A stretch of DNA of 64,000 nucleotides from Stenotrophomonas maltophilia (GTDB lineage: Bacteria > Pseudomonadota > Gammaproteobacteria > Xanthomonadales > Xanthomonadaceae), in assembly GCF_003205835.1 (NCBI RefSeq), contig NZ_CP029773.1, forward strand, positions 466,501 through 530,500, given 5' to 3'. Positions within the stretch are counted from its first letter, which is position 1; every line of letters begins with the position of its first letter. A model generated the notes under the pieces. The model did not search any database. It saw only the letters and a list, made by a program, of their open reading frames with translations, and was not told the DNA's origin. Below are positions 1 to 7,344 of the stretch, piece by piece. The position numbers and the translations under genes were made by a program.

Positions 1-863
1 AGCACTTCCTCGTTGCGGTCCAGCATCAGCAGCGTGCTGCTGAACTCGGCCATGCGCGCGTCCAGCGCCCGGTCGAGCAGGCCGGAAACCCGCAGTTCGT
101 CGAGGTGCTTCTGTGCAGCCTGCACGGGATCAAAGCGCGGGTTGGCGCGGTCGACATAGGGATCGAAGCGCTTGTCACTGCGCAGCCGGATGATTTCGGC
201 GGGCGCGGAGATGCGGGCCAGGGTCGCGGGGATGGCCTCGCCACGGCCGTTATCGGCCTGCAGCGTGGCCAGTGCCAGCCACAGTCCGGTGGGTTCCAGG
301 CCGCCGCTCTTCCAGCCGTTGTCGAACAGTGCCTGCAGCAGTTCCATGCGTTGCTGCGGCTGGTCCCGCAGGCGGAACTGCAGGTAGTTGATCGCGTGGT
401 GGTCCACCGGCAGCGGCGCGTCGGCATGCGTCAGTGCCTGCACCAGAAGCCTGGTGGCGGGAGCGGGCTTGTTCTCGGACAGCTCCAGCGACATCAGGGT
501 CAGCAGGATCTGCGCATCGTCCGGCAGCGCTTCCTGCGCGCGCAGCAGGTAGCGGCGGGCCTGGTCCGGCTTCTTCTGCACCATCGCGGTCCAGCCGGCC
601 ACCTGCGCGGCGCGGCCGCGATGTTCAGCATCGAAGTCATCCAGCATCGGATCTTCCATCAGCCGTTCCATCGCGATCAGTGCGCCCAGCGTGTTGCCAC
701 TGCGCGACTGTTGGATCGCCTCATCCCATCGCGTGGCATAGGCCTGGTGCATCGCATCGGCGGTGACGGACGGCTTCTGTGGCGCCACCGTGATCGAGGC
801 GGAGGCCGGTGTGCTGGCCAGTGCAGCCACCAGCAGGGCGGCGAGGGGGAAGACGCGGGGCAT
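1..863 (-). CDS. Secreted protein of unknown function, C-terminus outside window
   Basis: The reading frame is open from an ATG at 863 to the left edge of the window, giving 287 visible residues. It starts with a good Sec signal peptide (hydrophobic LAALLVAALA core, likely cut after ASA near residue 23). The rest is helical and rich in Leu, Ala, Arg and Glu, in the style of TPR or helical-repeat proteins, for example LMEDPMLDDFDAEHRGRAAQ and RRYLLRAQEALPDDAQILLT. I do not recognise a named family. It is transcribed away from the NHL gene at 1028 across a 164-base spacer. The 3' end cannot be judged. Confidence 0.75.
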   Translation of the reverse strand, partial: MPRVFPLAALLVAALASTPASASITVAPQKPSVTADAMHQAYATRWDEAIQQSRSGNTLGALIAMERLMEDPMLDDFDAEHRGRAAQVAGWTAMVQKKPDQARRYLLRAQEALPDDAQILLTLMSLELSENKPAPATRLLVQALTHADAPLPVDHHAINYLQFRLRDQPQQRMELLQALFDNGWKSGGLEPTGLWLALATLQADNGRGEAIPATLARISAPAEIIRLRSDKRFDPYVDRANPRFDPVQAAQKHLDELRVSGLLDRALDARMAEFSSTLLMLDRNEEV

Positions 864-1027
864 GGAGGATCTCCATCCGTGGGAAGAGCATTGAACCCGC
901 TGTAGCCAACGAGAACAAGCGCGACGCATGGAACTCTGGTATCCGGCAGTACGATTGGCCGTGGCGGATCGCGTCTCCAGCGTCTATTGTCGGTGCCTCT
1001 TCAAGCAGCAGGCAGGCGCGCAGCACG

Positions 1028-3109
1028 ATGGCACGGTGGCAATGGATGGCGGCAGGCGTGGCGCTGGCAACGGCGGTGGCATTGGCTGCAACCTGGTGGG
1101 AGACCCCGCCGCACCACTTGGCTGAACCGGCAGGCCCAGCGCCCACGCCGCTGGCCTGGACCGCGCAGATCGAGCCGCTGGCCGGCGATGGCCACCTGGG
1201 TGATCGTGACGGCGCATCTGCCCAGGCCCGTTTCGCCGACCCGTACGCGTTGCTGCGCAGTGCCGATGGCAGCATCTATTTCACCGATGCCGGCGACAAC
1301 AACCGCATCCGCCGTCGCCTGCCCGATGGCCGCGTCGAAACCGTGGCCGGGCAGGGCGAGGGGCGTATCGATGGCGCGGCACTGCAGGCCAGTTTCAATA
1401 CGCCCTCGGGCATCGCCGCCGACGCGCAGGGCAACCTGTACGTGGCCGACACCGGCAACCACGCCATCCGCCGCATCGGCACCGATGGCCAGGTGACCAC
1501 GCTGGCCGGTGGCGAGCAGGGTTACGCCGATGGACCGGCCGCGCAGGCGCGCTTCGATGCGCCGATGGGCATCGCGGTGGATGCGCAGGGCCAGGTCTAT
1601 GTGGCCGACACCTTCAACGACCGCATCCGGGTGATCGGCACCGATGGCAACGTGCGCACCCTGGCCGGCGGCGAGCGCCCGGGTCTGGCCGATGGTCTGG
1701 CGGGCGATGCACGCTTCGATACCCCGGTGGCGCTGGCCTTCGATGCGCACGGCGCGTTGCTGGTGGCCGACCTGTTCAACAACGCGGTGCGTCGGGTCGG
1801 TGCCGATGGCACGGTCAGCACGCTGCTGGGCGATGGCGGCGTGATCAATGGGCCGTTGTCGCTGGCCACCACGCACGACGGCGTGCTGTACGTGGGTGAC
1901 CTTGATGGCCGCGTCGTGCAGGTGACACCGCAGGGCCACCAGATCGCGCTGGTGGGCAACGGCCGCCTGCCACGCCTGGCCCGCCCGAGTGGGCTGGCGA
2001 TGGATGCCGACGGCAGCGTGCTGGTCGCCGATTCCGCCAGCTATCGCCTGCACCGCCTGCGCCCGCTGCCGGTGGGTGACCTGCCGGCACCGGCGCTGGT
2101 CGGGCCCGCTGCCGATGCAGCGTTGCCGGACACCGGTGGGCGCTGGCCATTGGCACCGCAGGACGGCTGGCATGAAGTGGTCGGCACGCTGGGCGAGGTG
2201 CGCGGCAACTTCAAGGGCGAGAGCCGCCACCACCTGCATGGCGGTTTCGATGTGCGCGGTGATGTCGGCCAGACCGTGTTGGCGATCGCCGATGGCAAGA
2301 TCAGCAGCCCGGTAGCGGCGTGGAGCCTGGGTGGGCAGGCCGAGGGCCTGGCCGTGGACCGCCTCAAGTACATTCACATGCGGGTCGGCCGCACCCCGCG
2401 CGACCAGCCGTTCGATGCGCGTTGGCAGGCGCTGTACGACGAGCAGGGCAAGCTGGAACGGATGCGCGTGCGTCGTGGCATGCGCATCCACGTCGGTGAT
2501 CGCCTGGGCAGCATCAACAACCAGGCGCACGTGCATCTGGCGGTGGGTACCGGCGGTTTCGAAACCAACGCGGTGGCGCTGGGCTTCCACAACTACGCCG
2601 ACCACTTCGCACCGCGCATCACCGATGTGGCCCTGCTGGACGACAACGACCAGCCGATGACCGCAGGCAGCGACGGCGTGGTGATGGTGGCGCGGCAGGG
2701 ACGTGGCGTGCAGATCGTGGTCGAGGCCTGGGACCAGGTCGACAACAACCTGCCGCGGCGCCGGCTGGGCATGTACCAGGTGGGTTACCAGATCCTCGAT
2801 GCCGGCGGACAGCCGCTGCAGGGCTACGAACAGCCGCGCTGGAACATCGTGTTCAACCGCATGCCGCCGCAGAACGAAGCGGTGCGCGTGGCCTACGCGC
2901 CGGACAGCGGCATCACCGTGCATGGCAGCGCGGTGACCCGTTTCCGCTACCTGGCCACCAACACCGTGCGTGACGGCCTGATGGAAACCGGGCGCTGGCA
3001 GCCGGCGGCATTGCCACCGGGCGAGTACACCGTGCGCGCCAGCGTGCGCGACTACAGCGGCAACGAAGGCGTGGGCCCGCGCGAGATCAGGGTACGGCTG
3101 CTGCCATAG
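1028..3109 (+). CDS. NHL-repeat protein with M23-like peptidase domain
   Basis: The product has 693 residues. The start at 1028 puts a membrane anchor or signal segment (residues about 4-22) at the N-terminus. Residues about 60-350 hold five or six NHL beta-propeller repeats of the form G-A-x-D-A-x-G-x-L-Y-V-A-D-T-x-N-x-x-I-R-R. Residues about 390-515 resemble an M23/LytM peptidase: the HGGFD stretch near residue 400 gives H-x3-D, and HVHLAV near residue 501 gives H-x-H, so all metal ligands of the fold seem present. A beta-sandwich-like tail follows. It probably acts in the periplasm or at the surface; whether it cuts peptidoglycan or only binds is inference. It is tail-to-tail with the gene at 3087, overlapping it by 23 bases. 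Confidence 0.85.
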   Translation: MARWQWMAAGVALATAVALAATWWETPPHHLAEPAGPAPTPLAWTAQIEPLAGDGHLGDRDGASAQARFADPYALLRSADGSIYFTDAGDNNRIRRRLPDGRVETVAGQGEGRIDGAALQASFNTPSGIAADAQGNLYVADTGNHAIRRIGTDGQVTTLAGGEQGYADGPAAQARFDAPMGIAVDAQGQVYVADTFNDRIRVIGTDGNVRTLAGGERPGLADGLAGDARFDTPVALAFDAHGALLVADLFNNAVRRVGADGTVSTLLGDGGVINGPLSLATTHDGVLYVGDLDGRVVQVTPQGHQIALVGNGRLPRLARPSGLAMDADGSVLVADSASYRLHRLRPLPVGDLPAPALVGPAADAALPDTGGRWPLAPQDGWHEVVGTLGEVRGNFKGESRHHLHGGFDVRGDVGQTVLAIADGKISSPVAAWSLGGQAEGLAVDRLKYIHMRVGRTPRDQPFDARWQALYDEQGKLERMRVRRGMRIHVGDRLGSINNQAHVHLAVGTGGFETNAVALGFHNYADHFAPRITDVALLDDNDQPMTAGSDGVVMVARQGRGVQIVVEAWDQVDNNLPRRRLGMYQVGYQILDAGGQPLQGYEQPRWNIVFNRMPPQNEAVRVAYAPDSGITVHGSAVTRFRYLATNTVRDGLMETGRWQPAALPPGEYTVRASVRDYSGNEGVGPREIRVRLLP

Positions 3110-3494
3110 CCGCAGCCGGGGCGCCGCAGCGTTCGCGCTCGGCGTCCATGTCTTCCAGCGGCCGCACCTCGATGCTGCCGAAGCGTGCCCACGGGAAATC
3201 GCGGGCGATGCGCATGGCTTCGTCGCGGTCGCGGGCGACGATCAGGTTGAAGCCGGCCAGCAGTTCGCGGGTTTCGGCGAACGGGCCATCCAGTACGCGG
3301 CTGTGGCCATCGCGCACGCGCAGGGTCTGCGCGGTGTCGACCGGCTGCAGCTTCTGCGCGGCCAGCAGCGTGCCTTCGGCCTGCAGTTTGTCGGCGTGGG
3401 CCAGGCAGTCGCGCATCAGCGCGTTGAATTCTTCGGTGGGCAAGGCCTGCAGCAGGGCAGGCTCGATGTAGATCAGAAGCAGATACTGCTGCAT
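3087..3494 (-). CDS. DGPF (YCII-related) domain protein
   Basis: The product has 135 residues beginning MQQYLLLIYIEP; upstream in-frame codons look like random translation, so I take the ATG at 3494. It carries the family motif DGPFAETRELLAGF near residue 70 and the usual alpha/beta fold with REDA-like repeats (ARDRDEAMRIARDFPWARFGSIEVRP). DGPF proteins are small cytoplasmic proteins of unknown activity, typically encoded beside ECF42 sigma factors, as here (sigma gene at 5990). It diverges from the operon at 4212 across a gene-free region filled with inverted repeats. Its 3' end overlaps the NHL gene. Confidence 0.85.
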   Translation of the reverse strand: MQQYLLLIYIEPALLQALPTEEFNALMRDCLAHADKLQAEGTLLAAQKLQPVDTAQTLRVRDGHSRVLDGPFAETRELLAGFNLIVARDRDEAMRIARDFPWARFGSIEVRPLEDMDAERERCGAPAAAMAAAVP

Positions 3495-3650
3495 GGCACG
3501 GTCCAGGCGGGGGCGGGGTGTCCATGATGGCGCAGGTTTGCCTGCCAGCATGCTGCAGCGCGAAAGGCCGCCTGCGGCGGGCGATCGGCGAACGGCGGAG
3601 CCCCTCCGTGGTGGGGTGGGTTGGTCGCTGAAAGCTGGGTTTCAGAGGGT

Positions 3651-3754
3651 GGGTCGGGCGGGTGGGATTGGCGGGGACGCCGTGAATCCGTCCCTGGAGG
3701 CTTAGCCGCGCCATCCATGGCGCGGATACCCCGCCAATCCCACCCGCCCGACCC
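3651..3754 (-). repeat. Palindromic element, copy 1 (conserved core, private arms)
   Basis: The outer arms 3651-3676 and 3729-3754 are perfectly complementary over 26 bases. The core between them, read on the minus strand, has a small hairpin around CCATGGATGG, then AGC, CAGGGACG and ACGGCGTCCCC. The core matches the copies at 3917 and 43908 while the arm sequence differs. Confidence 0.85.
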
Positions 3755-3916
3755 CTGACAGATTCCGGTCGCCGAACCACCACGGGAAATCAACAACAAG
3801 AGCGAAAGCGGGTCGCTTCGCTCGCAAAGCCGAGGCCGCCAGCCAACCGCCGTTGCTGTTGCTTTTGTTTTTTTCTTGATCTTCCCGTGGTGGAACGGAG
3901 ACAGGAACTTGTCCAA

Positions 3917-4020
3917 GGCCGGGTGGGTAGGCGGGGCGGGGGTGTCCGCGGCATGGATGCCGCGGCCAAGCCCCCAGGGACGGGTTTACGGCGTCCCCCG
4001 GCCCGCCTACCCACCCGGCC
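3917..4020 (+). repeat. Palindromic element, copy 2 (conserved core, private arms)
   Basis: Arms 3917-3942 and 3995-4020 pair at 25 of 26 positions. The core reads CCGCGGCATGGATGCCGCGG, then AGC, CAGGGACG and ACGGCGTCCCC, matching copy 1 in inverted orientation. The arm sequence is not the same as in copies 1 and 3. Confidence 0.85.
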
Positions 4021-4138
4021 AAACCCATGAACCCGAGCTTTTCAGCGACCAATCCAACCCCACCACGGAGGGGCTCCGCCGTTCGCCGACCCCCGCCGAA
4101 GGCGCGCTTTCCACGGAAGAAATAATTCTCAGAGAACG

Positions 4139-4167
4139 TGTCGATTCCCAGCCCTCTGGTTCGTTGT
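4139..4167 (+). promoter_or_regulatory. Candidate ECF42-dependent promoter
   Basis: TGTCGA lies at 4139-4144, followed after 17 bases by CGTTGT at 4162-4167, which is 45 bases upstream of the DGPF start at 4212. A conserved TGTCGA-type -35 element is, from memory, what has been described for ECF42 targets; the -10 assignment is my inference from spacing. It would make the operon that encodes the sigma factor autoregulated. No TGTCGA is seen upstream of the opposite DGPF gene at 3494. Confidence 0.5.
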
Positions 4168-4211
4168 ACCCAGTGAAGGGCACGCACCACGCGTCCCCAC
4201 GGGAGACCGCA

Positions 4212-4625
4212 ATGAAAGTGATGGTGATCGTGAAGGCCAACGCCGACTCCGAAGCCGGCCGCATGCCCAGCGAACAGGAATTGTCCGAAATGGGCGCCTT
4301 CAACGAACAACTCGTGGCCGCCGGCATCATGCTGGCCGGTGAAGGCCTGCATGCCACCCAGCGCGGACGTCGCATTCATTTCGGCAGTGGCGCGCCCAAG
4401 GTCGAGGCCGGTCCGTTTGGCCCCGCCAGCGAACAGATCGCCGGTTTCTGGTTGTGGGACGTGCGCTCGCTGGACGAGGCGGTCGAATGGGCCAGCCGTG
4501 CGCCCTTCGGCAGTGGCGGCACGCTGGAGCTGCGCCCCTTGATCTCCGCTGAAGACTTCGGTGAGGCCTTCACCCCCGAATTACAGCAGCAGGAACAGCG
4601 TCTGCGTGCACAGCTGGAAGGCTGA
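4212..4625 (+). CDS. DGPF/YciI-family protein
   Basis: The product has 137 residues beginning MKVMVIVKANADSEAGRMPS. The region EAGPFGPASEQIAGFWLW (about residues 62-79) is the counterpart of the DGPF motif. It is the first gene of a run of five genes in the same direction (4212-7246) ending with an ECF sigma factor. The start at 4212 is chosen because an in-frame extension upstream would translate the inverted repeats. The function of this family is not known; co-occurrence with ECF42 is the best clue. Confidence 0.85.
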   Translation: MKVMVIVKANADSEAGRMPSEQELSEMGAFNEQLVAAGIMLAGEGLHATQRGRRIHFGSGAPKVEAGPFGPASEQIAGFWLWDVRSLDEAVEWASRAPFGSGGTLELRPLISAEDFGEAFTPELQQQEQRLRAQLEG

Positions 4626-4696
4626 CCCGTTCCCTGCTTCACATCCGCCGGGCATGCCCGGTGTCACCCCCCTGCAAAACTCAACGGAGTAGTGCG

Positions 4697-5119
4697 ATGA
4701 GACTGATTCCCTTCCTTGGCTTCAGCGGCCAGGCCCACGACGCGATGGCGTTCTATGCCAAGGCACTCGGTGGCCAGGTCACCTCGGAAATGAAGTACCG
4801 CGACATGCCGCCGTCCGATGGCATGCCCGGCTGCAACGAGATGCCGGCGCAGACCCTGGACCATGTCGCACACAGCCAGCTGGAGATCGGCAGCGCCATC
4901 CTGATGGCGGCCGACGGTCCGGGTGGTGGTGAGGGGGGCTCGACCACCATCAATGTCGACGTCGACAGCATCGAAGAAGCCGAACGCGTGTTCGCGGCGC
5001 TGGCCGAAGGTGGCCAGGTGCAGATGCCGATCGCCGAAACGTTCTGGGCGCACCGCTGGGGCATGCTGATCGACCGCTACGGCAAGCCGTGGATGGTCAA
5101 CTGCATGAAGCAGCCCTGA
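4697..5119 (+). CDS. VOC-superfamily (PhnB/glyoxalase-like) protein
   Basis: The product has 140 residues beginning MRLIPFLGFSGQAHDAMAFY. It shows the PhnB-type pattern: F..F...A.EAM.FYA.ALGG, then MPASDGMPG-like SDGMPGCNEM, and a C-terminal FWAHRWGMLIDRYGKPWMVN. These are cytoplasmic beta-alpha-beta-beta-beta proteins related to glyoxalases; many have no known substrate. A GGAG-type ribosome site (CAACGGAGTAGTGCG) precedes the start. It is the second gene of the ECF42 operon. Confidence 0.85.
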   Translation: MRLIPFLGFSGQAHDAMAFYAKALGGQVTSEMKYRDMPPSDGMPGCNEMPAQTLDHVAHSQLEIGSAILMAADGPGGGEGGSTTINVDVDSIEEAERVFAALAEGGQVQMPIAETFWAHRWGMLIDRYGKPWMVNCMKQP

Positions 5120-5153
5120 TCCCTCTTTCTTCCATCCACAAGGAGCTTCACCG

Positions 5154-5564
5154 ATGAGTGCACCGCAACCGCAGATGATCTTCGTCAACCTGCCCGTGCA
5201 GGATCTGAATGCCTCCAAGGCCTTCTTCGCCGCGCTGGGCTACAGCTTCAATCCGACCTTCACCAACGATGATGCGGCCTGCATGGTGATCAGCGAGAGC
5301 ATCTACGTGATGCTGTTGACCCAGCCGTTCTTCAGGCAGTTCACCAACAAGTCGATCGCCGACGCACATCAGCAGACCGAAGTGATCACCTGCCTGTCAG
5401 CCGACAGTCGCAAGGCGGTGGATGTGATGGTGGACAAGGCGCTCGCGGCGGGCGCCAGCGAGCCGCAGCCGGCGCGTGACTATGGCTTCATGTACCAGCG
5501 CGGCTTCCAGGACCTGGACGGCCATCTCTGGGAAATCGCACACATGGACGGCGAGCCGGGCTGA
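5154..5564 (+). CDS. VOC-family glyoxalase-like protein
   Basis: The product has 136 residues. The start MSAPQPQMIFVNLPVQDLNA is preceded by AAGGAGCTTCACCG. It shows the VOC fold with LPVQDLNASKAFFAALGYSFNP at the N-terminus and a C-terminal RGFQDLDGHLWEIAHMD, where the Glu of W-E-I is the usual last metal ligand. This type is often annotated as a lactoylglutathione lyase relative; the substrate cannot be told. It is the third gene of the ECF42 operon, with a 34-base gap to the gene before. Confidence 0.85.
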   Translation: MSAPQPQMIFVNLPVQDLNASKAFFAALGYSFNPTFTNDDAACMVISESIYVMLLTQPFFRQFTNKSIADAHQQTEVITCLSADSRKAVDVMVDKALAAGASEPQPARDYGFMYQRGFQDLDGHLWEIAHMDGEPG

Positions 5565-5587
5565 CAGTCGCCGCAGGGAGACACCTC

Positions 5588-5944
5588 ATGGCTTACGTGG
5601 ATGCTTACGTGCTGCCGTGCCCGCAGGACAAGGTGGCGGCCTACCGCCGCCTTGCCCGCAAGGCCGGCGCGGTGTGGAAGGACCATGGCGCGCTGCAGTA
5701 CATGGAGTGCGTGGCCGACGACGTGGAGCCGGGCAAGAGCACCTCGTTCCCGCGCGCGGTCAAGGCAAAACCGGGCGAAACGGTGATCGTCGCCTTCGTG
5801 GTGTTCCGTTCGCGCGCGGCGCGCGACCGTATCAACGCGAAAGTGATGGCGGACCCGCGGCTGGCGTCGCTGGGCCCGAAGGACATGCCGTTCGACACCA
5901 GGCGCATGTTCTGGGGCGGCTTCAGGCCCATTGTCGAAGCGTGA
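5588..5944 (+). CDS. DUF1428 family protein
   Basis: The product has 118 residues beginning MAYVDAYVLPCPQDKVAAYR. The order of blocks (YVDAYVLPCP, WKDHGALQYMECVADDV, KPGETVIVAFVVFRSRAARD, PFDTRRMFWGGF) fits the DUF1428/YbaA family of small dimeric alpha-beta barrel proteins of unknown activity. A GGAGACACCTC ribosome site lies just upstream. These proteins recur beside DGPF/ECF42 clusters. It is the fourth gene of the operon. Confidence 0.9.
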   Translation: MAYVDAYVLPCPQDKVAAYRRLARKAGAVWKDHGALQYMECVADDVEPGKSTSFPRAVKAKPGETVIVAFVVFRSRAARDRINAKVMADPRLASLGPKDMPFDTRRMFWGGFRPIVEA

Positions 5945-5989
5945 GCCACGACGCTTGTGCGGGCCACGCGTGCGTGCTGTGATCGGCGC

Positions 5990-7246
5990 ATGCTTGATCC
6001 CGCACTGACGCAGCGTCTGGAAACCCTCTGGCGGATGGAGTCGCCGGTGTTGATCGCGCGCCTGGCGCGGCTGCTCGGTGGCGATGTCGGCCGTGCCGAG
6101 GAGCTGGCCCAGGACACCTGGCTGGCCGCGCTGGAGCGCTGGCCGGAGCAGGGCATCCCGGACAATCCCGGAGCCTGGCTGATGACCACCGCGCGCAACC
6201 GTGCCATCGATGTGCTGCGCCAACACCAGCGGGTGGCGCAGCAGCATGCGCAATGGGGCGAGGAACTGCATCCGGCCCCCCTGCCGGCGCCGGATGACAG
6301 CCAGGCGCTGGAGGATGACCTGGGTGACGACCTGCTGCGGCTGATGTTCGTGGCCTGCCATCCGGTATTGCCGGCCGACGCGCGGGTGGCATTGACCCTG
6401 CGCCTGCTCGGTGGCCTGACCACCACCGAGATTGCCAGTGGCTTCCTGCAACCCGAGCCCACCATTGCCCAGCGCATCGTACGTGCCAAGCGCACGCTGG
6501 CGCAGAAGCAGGTGCCCTATGAAGTGCCGCGCGCGGAGGCGATGCCCGAACGGCTGGCCTCGGTGCTGGAGGCGATCTACCTGGTGTTCAACGAAGGCTA
6601 TGCGGCCAGCGCCGGCGATGACTGGATGCGCCCGGCGTTGTGCGAGGAGGCGCTGCGGCTGGCGCGCATCCTGGCACACCGGCTGCCGGTGCCACCGGTG
6701 TTGGGCCTGCTGGCGCTGATGGAACTGCAGGCATCGCGTGTGGCGGCGCGGACCGATGCGGAGGGTGCACCGGTGCTGCTGGACCAGCAGAACCGGGCGC
6801 GCTGGGACTGGCTGCAGATCGAGCGCGGGCAGCAGGTGCTGGCACGTGCGTTGGCCGCCGGTGGTGGCGATGATCCTTATGTGCTGCAGGCTCGCATCGC
6901 AGCCTGCCATGCGGCCGCACGCCGCGCTGAAGCGACTGACTGGCTACGCATTGCCACGCTCTATACGCAGCTGCTGCAGGTGCAGCCGTCACCGGTGGTT
7001 GCATTGAACCGGGTGGTGGCGGTGCTGCGCAGCGAAGGTGCCTTCGCGGCATGGGCGCAGCTGCAGCCGTTGCTGGACGATGCGCGACTGCGCGATTACG
7101 CACCGTTGCAGGTGGTGCGTGGTGAGCTGCTGCAGCAGCTGGGTCGCCTTGAGGATGCCCGCGGTGCATTTGCCGCCGCCGCCGCGCTGACCGGCAACAC
7201 GCGCGAACGCGAGCACCTGCTGTCCCGCGCGCAAGCACCAGGATGA
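5990..7246 (+). CDS. ECF42-type RNA polymerase sigma factor with C-terminal extension
   Basis: The product has 418 residues. Sigma-2 covers about residues 10-85 (AEELAQDTWLAALERWP, then NPGAWLMTTARNRAIDVLR), sigma-4 about 120-180 (LTTTEIASGFLQPEPTIAQR, RAKRTL). A long helical, TPR-like C-terminal part of some 230 residues follows, with the family mark YLVFNEGYAAS. This architecture and the DGPF neighbours define ECF42, in which no anti-sigma factor is present and the C-terminal extension is thought to regulate activity. None is seen here. The start at 5990 lies 46 bases after the DUF1428 stop. Confidence 0.92.
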   Translation: MLDPALTQRLETLWRMESPVLIARLARLLGGDVGRAEELAQDTWLAALERWPEQGIPDNPGAWLMTTARNRAIDVLRQHQRVAQQHAQWGEELHPAPLPAPDDSQALEDDLGDDLLRLMFVACHPVLPADARVALTLRLLGGLTTTEIASGFLQPEPTIAQRIVRAKRTLAQKQVPYEVPRAEAMPERLASVLEAIYLVFNEGYAASAGDDWMRPALCEEALRLARILAHRLPVPPVLGLLALMELQASRVAARTDAEGAPVLLDQQNRARWDWLQIERGQQVLARALAAGGGDDPYVLQARIAACHAAARRAEATDWLRIATLYTQLLQVQPSPVVALNRVVAVLRSEGAFAAWAQLQPLLDDARLRDYAPLQVVRGELLQQLGRLEDARGAFAAAAALTGNTREREHLLSRAQAPG

Positions 7247-7251
7247 CCATC

Positions 7252-7292
7252 GGGGTCAGATCCCTCTCCCGTCGGGAGAGGGATCTGACCCC
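7252..7292. repeat. GGGGTCAGATCCC palindrome, copy 1
   Basis: It is a perfect 20-base inverted repeat around a single central T, starting 5 bases after the sigma factor stop. It opens GGGGTCAGATCCC and closes GGGATCTGACCCC. The same ends recur at 26323, 28242 and 31496. It may serve as a terminator, but no T-tract follows directly. Confidence 0.9.
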
Positions 7293-7313
7293 GTCTTTCC
7301 GAATCCCTTTACA

Positions 7314-7338
7314 CTCCAGTAGGATTTCCCTGCTGGAG
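7314..7338 (+). promoter_or_regulatory. Leader hairpin covering the ribosome site of the M28 gene
   Basis: CTCCAGTAGG (7314-7323) pairs with CCTGCTGGAG (7329-7338) over ten positions with one U-G pair and a five-base loop. The 3' arm contains the GGAG ribosome-binding sequence 6 bases before the ATG at 7345. If formed in the mRNA it would hide the site, so translation could be controlled. This is inference from sequence alone. Confidence 0.5.
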
Positions 7339-7344
7339 AGAGCA

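Larger units (their letters stand above)
3580..4096. repeat. Large inverted duplication (two arms of about 215 bases)
   Basis: Bases 3586-3636 match the reverse complement of 4036-4088 with only a few mismatches (shared block around GGCGGAGCCCCTCCGTGGTG). Further in, 3777-3810 (ACCACCACGGGAAATCAA) matches the reverse complement of 3867-3899 (TTGATCTTCCCGTGGTGG). Each half carries one copy of the 100-base palindromic element, in opposite orientation. The whole could form a cruciform or, if transcribed, a very large branched hairpin. Confidence 0.85.
3495..4211. other. Gene-free divergent region made of nested inverted repeats
   Basis: This spacer of about 717 bases separates the two DGPF genes. 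Open frames running through it are products of GC bias and read straight through inverted repeats. It contains a large inverted duplication (3580-4096) with one palindromic element in each half, a central stretch with low GC for the region (CAACAACAAGAG and a T-rich run near 3866-3878), and a candidate sigma-factor target site at 4139. Confidence 0.8.

Noticed and set aside
1001..2923. A 640-codon minus-strand frame opposite the NHL gene
   Set aside because: Its translation is low-complexity and His/Arg/Gln rich; the plus strand has the NHL repeats and M23 motifs.
3876..4211. Upstream extension of the DGPF gene at 4212
   Set aside because: It would translate through the palindromic element and past the likely promoter; the family N-terminus begins at MKVMVIVKA.
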